This document shows, piece after piece, positions 49,746 through 50,123 of a stretch of DNA of 50,123 nt. How positions within the stretch are numbered: position 1 is the stretch's first letter; the number at the start of each line of letters is the position of its first letter. Both the position numbers and the translations under genes were made by a program. Location: assembly GCA_020027965.1 (NCBI GenBank), contig JAHRHE010000007.1, positions 1 to 50,123 of the forward strand, in the 5' to 3' direction. Source of the DNA: Nitrospirota bacterium. Lineage in GTDB: Bacteria > Nitrospirota > Nitrospiria > Nitrospirales > Nitrospiraceae. The notes under the pieces were generated by a model that was not told the origin of the DNA, ran no database searches, and saw only the letters and a program-made list of their open reading frames with translations.

Positions 49746-50123
49746 CTAGTTCTGCCGGTCTTGCGCTCCGAGGCCTATCGCCTCGTGCCCGGAGCCCCGC
49801 GTCGCATCACGTAGAATCCAATCCACTGCCTCGACCAATCCGGCTGCCACGTAATCCGGCGCCAGTCCGTCCCCTGACAGACTGGCGAGCGACTCCAGGC
49901 TGGTCGGACCGGTCGTCACCAGCACGCTTCGCGCCCCGATCCTCCGGGCCAGCTCCACATCCCGCCGCTGATCACCGACCACCACAACCCGGGAGAGGTC
50001 CAAGCCTAGCTCAGAGGCCGCCAAGTCAATGAGGGCGGTTCCCGGCTTCCGGCAGACACACCCGTCATCCGGGTGATGGGGACAATAGTAGATGGCATCC
50101 AGAGTCGCACCGCCTGCCTCCAA
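49746..50123 (-). CDS. gmhB: D-glycero-D-manno-heptose-1,7-bisphosphate 7-phosphatase, C-terminal part
   Basis: A 125-residue fragment, open at the window edge; the N-terminal catalytic DxD part lies outside. The remaining part shows the zinc loop CPHHPDDGCVCRKP, the HAD motif III Lys in CRKPG, and motif IV VVVVGDQRRDVELARRIGA. The enzyme is a HAD-IIIA phosphatase of ADP-heptose synthesis. The tail of about 20 residues (RGSGHEAIGLGAQDRQN) is unusual. The neighbouring heptosyltransferase-like genes fit this assignment. Confidence 0.9.
   Translation of the reverse strand: MEAGGATLDAIYYCPHHPDDGCVCRKPGTALIDLAASELGLDLSRVVVVGDQRRDVELARRIGARSVLVTTGPTSLESLASLSGDGLAPDYVAAGLVEAVDWILRDATRGSGHEAIGLGAQDRQN

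Noticed and set aside
1-50123. tRNA, rRNA, insertion sequences or phage genes
   Set aside because: I saw no cloverleaf, rRNA, transposase, integrase or phage structural gene on either strand.

Overview
The window is a GC-rich stretch of chromosome from a Gram-negative, LPS-making bacterium. It holds ispD, ispF and cysE in one row, a YacL-type PIN/TRAM protein, DegP, and a very large nucleotide-sugar and glycosyltransferase region. The mix of genes and the protein style would fit Nitrospirota (Nitrospira-like). This is an inference, because no rRNA or other taxonomic marker is present.

Layout. From 1 to 4.5 kb lie housekeeping genes: a small His-rich protein, tatD, a YacP-like NYN nuclease, an AMIN-domain amidase, truA and a small membrane protein. 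From 4.5 to 7.0 kb is a compact four-gene operon on the plus strand that I cannot match to a described system: a ribbon-helix-helix protein, a small coiled-coil protein, a four-helix membrane protein with coiled-coil flanks, and a lipoprotein with a von Willebrand A domain. A near-exact 67-bp-period direct repeat lies directly upstream. From 7.1 kb to the end every gene is on the minus strand. Housekeeping and sugar-supply genes occupy 7.1-23.2 kb: cysE, ispF, ispD, yacL-like, degP, fbp, DUF3108, a phosphohexomutase, manC, kdsC, gmd, rfbD, rfbB, a four-helix-bundle gene, rfbA and a UDP-glucuronate decarboxylase-like gene. From 23.3 to 50.1 kb is a polysaccharide or LPS-core assembly region: glycosyltransferases of GT2, GT4 and GT9 type, several SAM methyltransferases including FkbM, a B12-type radical SAM protein, a flippase-like UPF0104 membrane protein, three tandem LTA-synthase/MdoB-like sulfatase-fold membrane enzymes, and at the edge a truncated heptose-bisphosphate phosphatase (gmhB).

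How the genes work together. The phosphohexomutase and ManC make GDP-mannose, and Gmd oxidises it. RfbA, RfbB and RfbD make dTDP-sugars. KdsC supplies Kdo and GmhB supplies heptose. The GT genes would assemble these sugars, and the three sulfatase-fold enzymes probably decorate the product with a phospho-alcohol group.

Unexplained structure. Many intergenic gaps hold an imperfect inverted repeat whose arms are built from short repeated words (for example GGTTAAGG/GAGGTT, GGGGTAA, TCGTTCC, GTCCGTTG, AAGTC). The word differs from gap to gap but matches within a gap, and the stop codon of the preceding gene often lies inside an arm. The glycan region also carries scars: a decayed GT9 gene (35860-36225), an ORF fusing an FAD-oxidase N-terminus to a GT4 C-terminus (23295-23567), a methyltransferase remnant (23611-23919), and a 34-codon relic of a GT2 N-terminus between two of the sulfatase-fold genes (43039-43143).
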